64,000 bases of DNA from Kibdelosporangium persicum (GTDB taxonomy: Bacteria > Actinomycetota > Actinomycetes > Mycobacteriales > Pseudonocardiaceae): positions 62,001-126,000 of the forward strand of contig NZ_JAAATY010000008.1 in NCBI RefSeq assembly GCF_013280595.1. The letters run 5' to 3'. The notes under the pieces are model-generated. The model had not been told where the DNA came from. It was given only the letters and a program-made list of their open reading frames with translations, and searched no databases. A program made the position numbers and the translations under genes. Shown piece after piece: positions 7,776 to 16,328 of the stretch. Each line of letters starts with the position of its first letter. The stretch's first letter is position 1.

Positions 7776-9965
7776 TCAGAGTCCTCTGTGGACTGAGGGT
7801 GGCCGCCACATGGGGTACAGCTTCGGCCCGTTGTCCGGCAGAGCGATCGGGCCGCCGGTCGGCTGGAATCCCAGATGGACGTACAGGGCGAGGTTCCTGC
7901 GGTTCGTGGCTTCGAGATACGCGGGCATCGAGGCGATGTCCAGCTCGCGCAACCGGTGCTGCACCAACGCCGTGCCGATCCCCCGGCTTTGCAACTCCGG
8001 AAGCACCGCGACGTACGCGAGGTAATGATGAGGCGCCTTGGGATGCGCGGCGTCCATCGCGTGGTGCAGCGCGTGGAACCGCGGCGCGTACGGCCCGCAC
8101 ATCACGTCGATACGTTGGTCCCAGTCGCGCGGCGAAGCGTGCGGCGGCCCGAAAACCGCCGGGTACCACACCGAAACACCCGACAGCTCGCCTCCGGCGA
8201 ACACCTCTCCCACGCCCAACGCGTGTTCGACCGCCATGGCCCAGTACGCCGGGTAGATCCGGCGGCGGTCCTCGGGGTCCGGCACGAGCCACTCGGCGAC
8301 CTCGCCGGTCACGAACGCCTCGCTCAGCACGCGGCTGACCGGGCCGATCGGGTGGTCCGCGCCGATCCGGAAGACCTCGTGCCGGATCGGGCCCATCGCC
8401 AGGCCCGGGCTCGTGATCGCCGGGATCACCCCGGAGGAGTCCGTGCGGGCGGGCAGGTCCTGGCTGGCCCGGCCGATGACACTGTTGGCGCCCAGGCCGA
8501 TCGCCGCGTAGACCGACGGCCTCGCCGACTTCAGGTACGCGCCCCAGCAGATCCCCGCGACGCCGAACACGGCGAACGTCAACGGCAGTATCCACACGGC
8601 GGGATGGCCGGCCGGCAGGCCGAGCAACGTGGAGTACTGGTCGAGGGTCAACCAGAGCACGACCAGCAGCAGGATCGCCGCGATGGCCGGGGAGACGAAC
8701 TTGCGCCACGCGTTCTCGCCGGTGTCCCCGCGCCTGCCGAAGTACCCGATGACCGAGATGGACGTCAGCGCCATCAGGATGACCACGCCGAGGCCGCCGA
8801 ACGTCGTGCCGATGTACATCAGGTCGATCAACGGATCCAGCCCCGCCGCGGCGAACACGACGATCACCCCGAACGCCAGCACCGTCTGCGTCAACGATCC
8901 GACGTAGGGCGAGCCGGTCCGGCGATTGGTCGACCCCAGGCCGGCGGGCAGGACCTTCTCGCGCCCCAGGGCGAACAGGTACCGCGCGACGGTGTTGTGG
9001 AAGCTCACCAGCGCCGCGAAGAGGCTCGTCACGATCAGGATCCGGCCGGTGTCGACGATCCAGCCGCCGAGGAAGCCCGCGTTGAACGTGAAGATCAGGT
9101 CGGCCTGTTGCTGTGTCGCCGCGTCCACGATCCTGTCCGGCCCGATCGCCACCGTCAGCGCCCACGCGGACACCGCGTACAGCACGCCGACGAACGCCAC
9201 GGCGATGTACGTCGCTCGTGCGACCGTACGTCTCGGGTCACGGCTCTCCTCGGCGTACACCGCTCCGCCCTCGAAGCCCACGAACCCGGTCACCGCCGTC
9301 ACCAGCAACGCGCCGACCCCGGCGGTCACCAGGTTCGACGGCGACAACGAGTCGAACGTGATCGTGCCGTCGGCCGGATTGCCCAGCTCGACCACGTTGA
9401 ACACCAACATGATCAGGCACTCGGCCGTCAGCAGGACCGCGAGCACGCGACTGTTGAAGTCGATCCTCAGCACGCCGAGGACCGCGATCACCAGCCACGC
9501 CAGCAGAGCCAGCGCCCACCACGGGACACTCCAGCCGAACCAGGTGTTCAGGTGACTGGCCAGGATCGCGCCGAAACCGCCGTACAGGCCGACCTGCATC
9601 GCGTTGTACGCCAGCACGGCGACGAACGAGGCACCGACGCCGGGCACGCGGCCAAGGCCCTGCGCCACATAGGTGTAGAACGCGCCCGCGTTGGTGATGT
9701 GCCGCGACATGGCGACGTAGCCGACCGCGAACAGGGCCAGCACGACCGCGATCACCGCGTACGCGATGGGAATCCCGATGGTCTTCGTGTTGGCGAACGT
9801 CAGCACGGCGCCGCTGCCGATCACCGTCAGCGGCGCCGCCGCGGACACGATGAAGAACACGATCGACGCGACCCCGAGCCGGTTGCGGGCGAGCGCGGAC
9901 GACACACGGCTGCGTCCAACCCGGACGAGCGCCGTGCTGGGAGAAGCTAAGTTGTTGTCTACCAA
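7776..9965 (-). CDS. APC amino-acid permease fused to a GNAT acetyltransferase
   Basis: The protein has 729 aa. Residues about 30-500 form a 12-helix APC-superfamily transporter (IVFFIVSAAAPLTVIGSG, then HITNAGAFYTYVAQGLGR and VTGFVGFEGGAVYAEESRDP). After a short linker, residues about 520-729 form a GNAT N-acetyltransferase with the acetyl-CoA loop VLPELQSRGIGTALVQ and the C-terminal YLEATNRRNLALYVHLGF. One continuous frame joins them with no internal stop. The domain pairing suggests uptake coupled to acetylation of the substrate, though the GNAT may simply have been captured by the permease gene. It lies downstream of the GPP34 gene by 21 bp. Confidence 0.83.
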   Translation of the reverse strand: MVDNNLASPSTALVRVGRSRVSSALARNRLGVASIVFFIVSAAAPLTVIGSGAVLTFANTKTIGIPIAYAVIAVVLALFAVGYVAMSRHITNAGAFYTYVAQGLGRVPGVGASFVAVLAYNAMQVGLYGGFGAILASHLNTWFGWSVPWWALALLAWLVIAVLGVLRIDFNSRVLAVLLTAECLIMLVFNVVELGNPADGTITFDSLSPSNLVTAGVGALLVTAVTGFVGFEGGAVYAEESRDPRRTVARATYIAVAFVGVLYAVSAWALTVAIGPDRIVDAATQQQADLIFTFNAGFLGGWIVDTGRILIVTSLFAALVSFHNTVARYLFALGREKVLPAGLGSTNRRTGSPYVGSLTQTVLAFGVIVVFAAAGLDPLIDLMYIGTTFGGLGVVILMALTSISVIGYFGRRGDTGENAWRKFVSPAIAAILLLVVLWLTLDQYSTLLGLPAGHPAVWILPLTFAVFGVAGICWGAYLKSARPSVYAAIGLGANSVIGRASQDLPARTDSSGVIPAITSPGLAMGPIRHEVFRIGADHPIGPVSRVLSEAFVTGEVAEWLVPDPEDRRRIYPAYWAMAVEHALGVGEVFAGGELSGVSVWYPAVFGPPHASPRDWDQRIDVMCGPYAPRFHALHHAMDAAHPKAPHHYLAYVAVLPELQSRGIGTALVQHRLRELDIASMPAYLEATNRRNLALYVHLGFQPTGGPIALPDNGPKLYPMWRPPSVHRGL

Positions 9966-9986
9966 AGCAAAGCTCCTTCGCGAAGG

Positions 9987-10688
9987 TCAACGGCGGCGGC
10001 CAAGCACCGCGTCGCCGACCGCGGCCTCAGTCTGCTTGGCGAGTTCGAGCAACGGGTCCGGCAGCGCGCGGCGCATCTCGTCCAGCTGGGAGCGCGCCCG
10101 GTGCGGGCCGTGGTACCAGAGCAAGGCGCTCAGCAGGCCCGTCGAGTGCGCCAGCGCGGCCAGCGTGACGTCCCGCATCAGCTTGTGGTCCTTGCTGATC
10201 CTGGCGAACTGGATGTCGGGGTGCGGCCGGGCCAGCAGTTCGTGCAGCCGTACCTCGGGGATCAGTGCCTGCTCGGCGTTGACCGTCCGGTACTGCACGG
10301 CGGTGCCGCCCCACCATTTGCGCTGGCGGGTCTGGGCGAGGTGCCCGGCGACGTGCAGCCTGCTGCCGACCTTGTCCCGGGCGTCCTGACTGAGGTACTC
10401 CAGCCAGACGCGGATGCTCAGCGGCGGCTCCATCACGATGTCCCGCAGCACGCTCGCGGCCAGCTGGTCGTTCGGTGGTGTCGGGTCGAAGACGATGACG
10501 CGCCCGTCCACGACCCGCAGCCTGCGTTCCAGCACCAGCTCGGCCAGCAGTGCCCCGGCCAGGCCGAGATCGATCCCGGTGTCGTGCAGGCGCGGCACGA
10601 TCGTGTCCGTGTCGTGGTTGTGGGCCACCAGGAAGTACTCGTCAGCCAGCCGGAGGTGTGACGACGAGCTCGGCGCGCGACCGGTCAC
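9987..10688 (-). CDS. GPP34 (GOLPH3/Vps74-like) family protein
   Basis: The 233-aa protein opens LRLADEYFLVAHNHDTD and continues GIDLGLAGALLAELVLERRL, the signature of the GPP34 family. Eukaryotic members bind phosphatidylinositol-4-phosphate on Golgi membranes. Actinobacterial members are common, often in multiple copies, and their function is not settled. The gene precedes the permease-GNAT gene by 21 bp and is probably in one transcript with it. Confidence 0.83.
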   Translation of the reverse strand: MTGRAPSSSSHLRLADEYFLVAHNHDTDTIVPRLHDTGIDLGLAGALLAELVLERRLRVVDGRVIVFDPTPPNDQLAASVLRDIVMEPPLSIRVWLEYLSQDARDKVGSRLHVAGHLAQTRQRKWWGGTAVQYRTVNAEQALIPEVRLHELLARPHPDIQFARISKDHKLMRDVTLAALAHSTGLLSALLWYHGPHRARSQLDEMRRALPDPLLELAKQTEAAVGDAVLGRRR

Positions 10689-11056
10689 CGGTGCGCTTCC
10701 GCGGTTCTCACCCGGCGGGGTGAAAATGTGATAGTTGTCATGTCAACTGTCGAGGTCACCTGCCGGGGAGGGTCAAGCACCGCAACAGGATGCCACCGAC
10801 GATCTCCGCTCTCCACGATCGATGACCGGGCGTCACCCGATCGGTCGAGTCGAAATCGCGGATATACCAAACTGTGGCCGTTCCGGTGACGTATCACCTT
10901 GTAGGCTCAGTCAGCTTCAAGATCGACAACTACGGAACGGGTTCGGGAAACAATAGTGGGAAAAACCTTCGCGCACGCGTCACGGCGCCGCACCTCAGCC
11001 GTCTCACCCACGGGTAGCAGAAGCGTTGGCCATACGACCGTGGAGGTCAGACAGAG
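10689..11056. other. Divergent intergenic region with a candidate operator
   Basis: This 368-bp gap separates the leftward GPP34 gene and a small rightward gene. At 10733-10748 it contains AGTTGTCATGTCAACT, a 16-bp near-palindrome with one mismatched pair, 45 bp upstream of the GPP34 start. Read leftward it also supplies a TTGACA, so it could be a -35 element with an overlapping operator. Nothing else stands out. Confidence 0.35.
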
Positions 11057-11260
11057 GTGAACACCCGCAAGGAATGGTCCGTGAGCTGCCGTGACATCGC
11101 GGGACGGCGGCGTGACCTGACGGTGTTCGTCAGCGGTGGGCGCGTGGTGCTCGTCTCCCCACCAGGCGAGACGGCCGTGCTGACCCCGCTTGACGTGGGC
11201 AGACTGCGTGCGGCACTGCGCGACGCGGTAGTGGACGCGTCGGCGATCCACGACCAGTAG
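11057..11260 (+). CDS. Small hypothetical protein, 67 aa
   Basis: The GTG start is preceded by GGAGGT about 10 bp upstream, a good Shine-Dalgarno sequence. The sequence (KEWSVSCRDIAGRRRDLTVFVSGGRVVLVSP, then ETAVLTPLDVGRLRAALRDAV) resembles small beta-rich proteins seen throughout Pseudonocardiaceae and Streptomyces genomes with no known function. There is no membrane segment. It sits 37 bp before the two-domain SDR gene in the same direction. Confidence 0.6.
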   Translation: MNTRKEWSVSCRDIAGRRRDLTVFVSGGRVVLVSPPGETAVLTPLDVGRLRAALRDAVVDASAIHDQ

Positions 11261-11297
11261 GGTTTGATTCCTACTCGCCAGTAGATAGGGTTCCGCC

Positions 11298-13244
11298 ATG
11301 ACCGGATACTTCGTGACGGGCGGGACCGGGTTCCTGGGCAGCAGAGTGGTGTCGCGGCTGCTCACCCTGCCGGACTGCACCGCGGTGCACGTGCTCGTGC
11401 GCCCCGGTTCGCTCGGCCGGTTCGACGCGCTCGCCCGGACATGGCCGGCCGGGCGGGTCGTCCCGGTCGTCGGCGACCTGACGGCACCGTTGCCCGATGT
11501 GGCCGGCGTGGATCACGTGGTGCACCTCGGCGCGATCTACGATTTCACCGCCGCTGCCGAAGCCAATCAGGTCACGAATGTGGACGGCACCCGGAACGTG
11601 ATCGAATTCGCCGGACGGGTGGGCGCCAAATGGTTGCACCACGTTTCCTCGGTCGCGGTGGCGGGAGATCATCGCGGGCGTTTCACCGAGCGGGATTTTG
11701 ATCTCGGCCAGCACCTGCCCTCGCCCTATCACGCGACGAAGTTCGAAGCGGAAAAGCTGGTCCGCGACCAGAACGCGGTGCCTTGGAAGGTTTATCGGCC
11801 CTCGGCGGTGGTGGGTGATTCCCGGACCGGTGAGATGGACAAGATCGACGGCCCGTACTACTTCCTGCCCGCGATCACCCGGCTGTCCCGGCTGCCTGCC
11901 CGGCTGCCCCTCGTCGTGCCGGACCTCGGCTCGACCAACATCGTGCCCGTCGACTACGTCGTCGACGCGCTGGTGCACCTCATGCACTCCCCGGCACCGT
12001 CAGGGTCGACATATCACCTTGTGGCTCCGCGCAACCAGACCCTGGCCGAGGTGTACAACGCCTTCGCGAAGCCCGCCGGCGCTCCCCGGATCGTCGCCAG
12101 TCCCCGCGTGTCCGGTCTCCGCGCTCTGGGATCCGTTGGCGCGCTTGCGGTCGACCGGCTTCCCGGTGGCCGGGAGGCCCGCTCGGCGGTCCTGACGGAA
12201 CTGGGAGTTCCGCCGGAGATCGTGCCGCACATGGCTTTGCGAGCCGAGTTCACCACGTCCGCGACGGTCGCGGCGCTGGCCGGAAGCGGTCTCTCGGTGC
12301 CGCCGTTGGCTTCTTACGCGCCCCGGTTGCTGCGGTATTGGTCCGATCACCTGGATCCGTACCGCGCCCGCCGGGCCGACCGGTCGGACCCGTTGGCAGG
12401 ACGGCGAATCCTGATCACCGGCGCGTCCTCCGGCATCGGCCGCGCGACCGCGCTGGCGGCGGCTCGCCGTGGCGCGCAGGTCTTCCTGGTCGCCCGCCGT
12501 GCCTCCGAACTGGACTCGGTGCGAGCGGAGATCTCGTCGTTCGGCGGTTCGGCCTGGGCATATCCCTGCGACCTGACCGACGGTGCGGCCGTGGACGCGT
12601 TGATCAAACAGGTGCTGACCGAACACTCCGCGGTCGACATGCTGGTGAACAACGCGGGCCGCTCGATCCGCCGGTCGGTGTACCTGTCGGTCGACCGGAT
12701 GCACGACTTCGAGCGGACCATGGCCCTGAACTACTACGCGCCCCTGCGACTCACTCTGGGCTTGTTGCCGCACATGCGGGAACGCCGTTTCGGTCACGTG
12801 GTCACCGTGACGACGATGGGGTTGCAGAGCGACACGCCCCGGTTCGCGGCGTACCTGGCCTCCAAGGCGGCGATCGAGGAGTTCGGCCGGGTGGCGGGAC
12901 GCGAGACGCTGGCCGACGGCATCACTTTCACCTCGGTCCGGATGCCTTTGGTCCGGACGCCCATGATCTCCACGGCCGCTTACCGGGCGATGCCCGCCCT
13001 GTCCCCGCGACGCGCGGCCGAGATGGTGATCAACGCCCTGGTCCGCCGGCCGGAGGTGGCCAACCGCCCTGAGGGCGTGGCTTTGGAGGTCACCCGGATG
13101 ATCGCGCCCCGGACTTCCCGCCGGGTCGCGAACCTCCTGTACCGCATGATGCCCGAAACGGCACCGGAGGCGCGGTCCCGTCCTCAGCCGCCTTTGGCGA
13201 CGGTCGCGGCGACCCTCACCCGACTGGTCTGGCGCAAGCTCTGA
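11298..13244 (+). CDS. Two-domain SDR, fatty acyl-CoA reductase-like
   Basis: The 648-aa protein carries two dehydrogenase domains. Residues 1-340 are an extended SDR (TGGTGFLGSR nucleotide loop, YHATKFEAEKLV with the Tyr-x-x-x-Lys pair). Residues about 370-600 are a classical SDR (ILITGASSGIGRATALAAAR, LVNNAGRSIRRS, YLASKAAIEEFGR). Mycobacterial acyl-CoA reductases of the AcrA1 type (about 650 aa) have this layout and reduce acyl-CoA to aldehyde or alcohol for wax or mycolate-related metabolism. That function is inferred from architecture. It stands alone and converges on the AraC gene. Confidence 0.78.
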   Translation: MTGYFVTGGTGFLGSRVVSRLLTLPDCTAVHVLVRPGSLGRFDALARTWPAGRVVPVVGDLTAPLPDVAGVDHVVHLGAIYDFTAAAEANQVTNVDGTRNVIEFAGRVGAKWLHHVSSVAVAGDHRGRFTERDFDLGQHLPSPYHATKFEAEKLVRDQNAVPWKVYRPSAVVGDSRTGEMDKIDGPYYFLPAITRLSRLPARLPLVVPDLGSTNIVPVDYVVDALVHLMHSPAPSGSTYHLVAPRNQTLAEVYNAFAKPAGAPRIVASPRVSGLRALGSVGALAVDRLPGGREARSAVLTELGVPPEIVPHMALRAEFTTSATVAALAGSGLSVPPLASYAPRLLRYWSDHLDPYRARRADRSDPLAGRRILITGASSGIGRATALAAARRGAQVFLVARRASELDSVRAEISSFGGSAWAYPCDLTDGAAVDALIKQVLTEHSAVDMLVNNAGRSIRRSVYLSVDRMHDFERTMALNYYAPLRLTLGLLPHMRERRFGHVVTVTTMGLQSDTPRFAAYLASKAAIEEFGRVAGRETLADGITFTSVRMPLVRTPMISTAAYRAMPALSPRRAAEMVINALVRRPEVANRPEGVALEVTRMIAPRTSRRVANLLYRMMPETAPEARSRPQPPLATVAATLTRLVWRKL

Positions 13245-13254
13245 GCATGGTTCG

Positions 13255-14166
13255 TCACGCGTCGACCATTTGGACTTCGGCCCGGCGCCGGCGGCGATAG
13301 TCCGTGGGGGACAAGGAGAACTCCCGCTTGAACGCCTTGCTGAACGCGAACTCCGACCGATATCCGACCTGCCGGGCGATCGCGGACAGAGGCTGGTCAC
13401 CTCGGGTCAGCAGCTGGCCCGCCTTGGTCATCCGCCACCACGTGAGGTAGGTCAGCGGCGGTTCGCCCACCAGCTCGGTGAACCGGCGGGCGAACGTCGC
13501 CCGGGACAGCCCGGCGTGCTCGGCCAGGCCTGCGACTGTCCACTGTGCCGCCGGTTCGCGCTGGATCCGGGTCAGTGCCGCCAAGATCGCCGGATCGTCC
13601 AACGCGGACGCCCAGCCGCCGGACTGCTTCCGGTACCAGGTTCGCACGACGTATAGGAGCAACAGGTCCAGCAACGCGGGGACGGCCGCGCTTGTCCCCG
13701 GCTGGCGGGAGTCCATCTCGGTGCCGAGGAGTTCCACAATGGAGCGGACACCGGGCTCGGGCGCCGCGCGGGCGGGCAGGTGGATGACCTCCGGCAGTGC
13801 CGCGAACAGCGGGTGCGGGCGGACCTGGTCGAGGTAATACGAACCACACAGCATCGAGGTCCGCGGGCCGTCGCCGTCGGGGATGTCCTCGGCCGCGACG
13901 CCGCCCATCGGGAACTGCGGTGACGCGGGATCGTCGACCAGCGCGTGGCTGCGGCCGTGTGACACGAAGACCACGTCGCCGACGTTCAGGCGGATCGGGG
14001 ACGCGTCGCCGGGCGGCAGCATCCAGGCCGCGCCCTCCAGGATCACGTGGAAACCGGCGCCGCCCATCGCGGGGAACCGCATGCCCCAGGGCGCTCGCAG
14101 GCTGCATCGCGCAGACGTCGGCCGGCCTGCGCGCATCGCGGCGATCGCCTCACCGATGATGTCCAT
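13255..14166 (-). CDS. AraC-family regulator with N-terminal cupin domain
   Basis: The protein has about 303 aa. The N-terminal half is a cupin-like sensor (APWGMRFPAMGGAGFHVILEG, then VGDVVFVSHGRSHAL). The C-terminal ~100 residues hold the two AraC helix-turn-helices (WTVAGLAEHAGLSRATFARRF and PLSAIARQVGYRSEFAFSKAF). I place the start at MDIIGEAIAAM (14166); an upstream ATG at 14205 is possible and neither has a strong ribosome site. It is divergent from the SnoaL-like and SDR genes and probably controls them. Confidence 0.8.
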   Translation of the reverse strand: MDIIGEAIAAMRAGRPTSARCSLRAPWGMRFPAMGGAGFHVILEGAAWMLPPGDASPIRLNVGDVVFVSHGRSHALVDDPASPQFPMGGVAAEDIPDGDGPRTSMLCGSYYLDQVRPHPLFAALPEVIHLPARAAPEPGVRSIVELLGTEMDSRQPGTSAAVPALLDLLLLYVVRTWYRKQSGGWASALDDPAILAALTRIQREPAAQWTVAGLAEHAGLSRATFARRFTELVGEPPLTYLTWWRMTKAGQLLTRGDQPLSAIARQVGYRSEFAFSKAFKREFSLSPTDYRRRRRAEVQMVDA

Positions 14167-14261
14167 CACACCAGCGTACCAGCGCTTCGTCAGACGATCA
14201 GACATGAACGAGCGGGTCATGAACATGGATCGTCTCAACGGATGCTCCTAACGTCGATGGC

Positions 14262-14615
14262 ATGACAGAACTGCCAACCGTGGTGAACGACTTCATCAAC
14301 GCCGGGAACGCCCACGACGCCGACGGCATGCTCGCGACGTTCCCCGACGACGCCCTGGTCATCGACGACCAGCGGACTTTCTGGGGCAAGGAGTCCATCG
14401 GGCGCTTCGTCGACAAGGAGATCGTCGGCGCGAAGGTGACCATGGACGTCGTGAACGTCCGGCGGCACTACGACACGTGGATCGTCGACGCCGAACTGGA
14501 CGGCACGTACGACAAGACCGGCCTGCCGGACCCGCTCGTGCTCAGCTACCACTTCACCGTCACCGGCGACAAGATCACGACGCTGATGATCCTCTCGACG
14601 AAGCCGGGGTACTGA
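14262..14615 (+). CDS. SnoaL/NTF2-like small protein
   Basis: The 117-aa protein has a cone-shaped NTF2 fold signature: [40 protein letters not shown], then a beta-rich second half ending in MILSTKPGY. Members are polyketide cyclases, isomerases or binding proteins; no catalytic set is evident. Its stop is one base before the next start, so it is an operon partner of the following SDR. Confidence 0.75.
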   Translation: MTELPTVVNDFINAGNAHDADGMLATFPDDALVIDDQRTFWGKESIGRFVDKEIVGAKVTMDVVNVRRHYDTWIVDAELDGTYDKTGLPDPLVLSYHFTVTGDKITTLMILSTKPGY

Positions 14616-14616
14616 C

Positions 14617-15341
14617 ATGACCAAGCGCGCACTGGTGACCGGCGGGACCAAGGGCATCGGCGCGGCGATCGTCGAGCGCCTGACCGAGGACGGCATGCGA
14701 GTGGCCACGACCGCACGCTCGGCCGCCGACTCCCCCGTCGAACTGTTCATCAAGGCGGACGTGGCCTCGCAGGCCACCGAGGTGGCCGGGGAAGTGCTGG
14801 AAGCGTTCGGTGGCATCGACATCGTGGTGCACAACGCGGGCGGGTTCCAGTTCGAGCCGGGCACCGCCGAGTCGTACCGCGATCAGGACTGGCAGAGCGT
14901 GCTCGACCTGAACCTCCTGGCCCCGGTACGAATCGACCGGGCACTGATCCCGCACATGGACTCCGGCGCGATCGTGCACGTCACATCGATCGCGCGGGTG
15001 ATCCCGACGACCGGCCCGTTGCCTTACGCCAGCGCCAAAGCCGCGCTGACCGCGTACAGCAAGGGCCTCGCGGCCGAACTCGGGCCGCGCGGGATCAGGG
15101 TCAACGCCGTGCTGCCCGGGTTCATCGAGACCGAAGGGGCACGCAAGGTCCTGGCCAAGTTCTCCGACGACCCGGACACCGCCCGCGCCGAGCTGCTGAA
15201 AGCACTCGGCGGCGTGCCGCTCGGCCGCCCGGGACGGCCCAGGAGGTCGCCGACCTGGTCGCCTTCCTGGTGTCCGGCCGGGCCTCGTGGATCACCGGCG
15301 AGGAGTACCGCATCGACGGCGGGAACGTCCCGTCCGTCTGA
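14617..15341 (+). pseudogene. SDR oxidoreductase interrupted by a one-base frameshift
   Basis: The first 205 codons are a normal classical [25 protein letters not shown], the catalytic YASAKAAL, and [17 protein letters not shown]. At about 15233 one base is missing. From there the frame that continues the family ([20 protein letters not shown], then [14 protein letters not shown] and TGA at 15341) is shifted by one. The shift drops the native stop, so the ORF runs on in frame into orn. It is either a recent true frameshift or a sequencing error in a GGGACGG context; the intact downstream coding argues it is very recent or an error. Confidence 0.75.
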
Positions 15342-15438
15342 GCGGCCGTGTGCCTTCGATCACGTGACCCGGGGCGACCGGGACACGCGTACCGCAGGTC
15401 GGAGGCCCCGGCCGGGCTCTCGGGATAGGCTCGACCAG

Positions 15439-16044
15439 GTGAGCGACCATCTGGTGTGGATCGACTGCGAGATGACCGGACTCGATCTGGTGAACGACGC
15501 CCTGATCGAGATCGCGGCGCTGGTGACCGACGCCGAGCTGAACATCCTCGGCGAAGGAGTGGACGTGGTGATCCACGCCTCGGACGACGTGCTGGCGAAC
15601 ATGCCCGAGGTGGTCAGGGAGATGCACGCCAAGTCCGGCCTCACCGAAGAAGTCCGCCGCTCGACCGTGACACTGGCCGACGCGGAACGGATGGTCCTCG
15701 ACTACGTGCGCACCCACGTGCCCGAAGCCCGCAGCGCGCCGCTGGCGGGCAACTCGATCGCGACCGACCGAGGCTTCATCGCCAGGGACATGAAGGCACT
15801 CGACGCCCACCTGCACTACCGGATGGTGGACGTCTCCTCGATCAAAGAGCTGTGCCGCCGCTGGTACCCCCGGATCTACTACGCACAGCCAGGCAAAGGC
15901 CTGGCGCACCGAGCCCTGGCGGACATCCGCGAGTCGATCAAGGAGCTCGCCTACTACCGCAGCACGGCCTTCGTCCCCCAACCAGGCCCGACGAGCGAAG
16001 AGGCCCGGGCAGCCGCGGAACGCGTGCTCAACGCCGACACCTGA
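15439..16044 (+). CDS. orn: Oligoribonuclease (3'-5' exoribonuclease)
   Basis: The 201-aa DEDDh exonuclease degrades 2-5-nt RNAs and pGpG to mononucleotides. [10 protein letters not shown] gives the first Asp-Glu pair, [14 protein letters not shown] the second Asp block and [11 protein letters not shown] the His-x-x-x-x-Asp block. I choose GTG 15439 ([14 protein letters not shown]), because everything upstream in the same open frame is the shifted SDR tail. Length matches actinobacterial Orn. The tRNA-His follows 60 bp later, a common chromosomal neighbourhood in this group. Confidence 0.92.
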   Translation: MSDHLVWIDCEMTGLDLVNDALIEIAALVTDAELNILGEGVDVVIHASDDVLANMPEVVREMHAKSGLTEEVRRSTVTLADAERMVLDYVRTHVPEARSAPLAGNSIATDRGFIARDMKALDAHLHYRMVDVSSIKELCRRWYPRIYYAQPGKGLAHRALADIRESIKELAYYRSTAFVPQPGPTSEEARAAAERVLNADT

Positions 16045-16103
16045 CCCGAATTTCAGCTGCTGCCGAGGGCGCGCTACGATACTGTCGCTTCAGCAAGAAG
16101 CAT

Positions 16104-16178
16104 GGTGGGTGTAGCTCAGTTGGTAGAGCACCTGGTTGTGGTCCAGGAAGTCGCGGGTTCAAGTCCCGTCACTCACCC
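16104..16178 (+). tRNA. tRNA-His(GTG), 3' half supplied by the integrated element
   Basis: A full cloverleaf can be folded: acceptor GTGGGTG with CACTCAC, D-arm GCTC/GAGC, anticodon stem CCTGG/CCAGG with GTG at 16138-16140, and T-arm GCGGG/CCCGT. G at 16104 is the extra G-1 of tRNA-His opposite C. CCA is not encoded. The T-loop begins TTCAAGT here but TTCGAGT in the right attachment copy. The 3' part therefore differs by one base between the element's version and the other version. Confidence 0.93.
16130..16178. repeat. attL core (anticodon arm to 3' end of tRNA-His)
   Basis: These 49 bp run from the anticodon stem to the end of the tRNA and recur at 43954-44002 with a single A-to-G difference. 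Tyrosine integrases of AICEs cross over inside such tRNA identity segments and rebuild an intact tRNA, as seen here. Confidence 0.92.
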
Positions 16179-16185
16179 GCAGGTC

Positions 16186-16222
16186 AGATGCCCTTTCTTC
16201 CACTCCGGAGGAAAGGGCATCT
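16186..16222 (+). terminator. Rho-independent-type hairpin after tRNA-His
   Basis: A perfect 12-bp stem (AGATGCCCTTTC at 16186-16197 with GAAAGGGCATCT at 16211-16222) and a 13-base loop follow the tRNA by 8 bp, then TCGCGTTT. It lies inside the element, so the element brings its own terminator for the tRNA it occupies. The former chromosomal terminator is now at 44007. Confidence 0.75.
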
Positions 16223-16229
16223 TCGCGTT

Positions 16230-16250
16230 TGGGAGAAATTTGGGAGACGA
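16230..16250. promoter_or_regulatory. Candidate integrase arm-binding site, left
   Basis: The site has two copies of TGGGAGA (16230-16236 and 16241-16247) 11 bp apart, within a 21-bp block that recurs with two mismatches at 43834-43854 in the same orientation. It is placed between the core and int, as expected for arm-type sites of tyrosine integrases. Confidence 0.55.
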
Positions 16251-16328
16251 TCTTGGTCTGACGGTTGCTGCGCGACCTTGGAACCCACAGCGCCCGAACG
16301 GTTTTCCGGCATGTACACCGTCCGTCGT

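Noticed and set aside
7875-9950. 691-codon rightward ORF opposite the permease-GNAT gene
   Set aside because: Arg/His/Gln-rich composition without motifs; the opposite strand encodes a clear transporter and GNAT.
10685-10897. Leftward 70-codon ORF overlapping the GPP34 start
   Set aside because: No ribosome site or family resemblance; it covers a likely promoter region.
12000-13400. Leftward 466-codon ORF opposite the two-domain SDR
   Set aside because: Shadow frame; all SDR motifs are on the plus strand.
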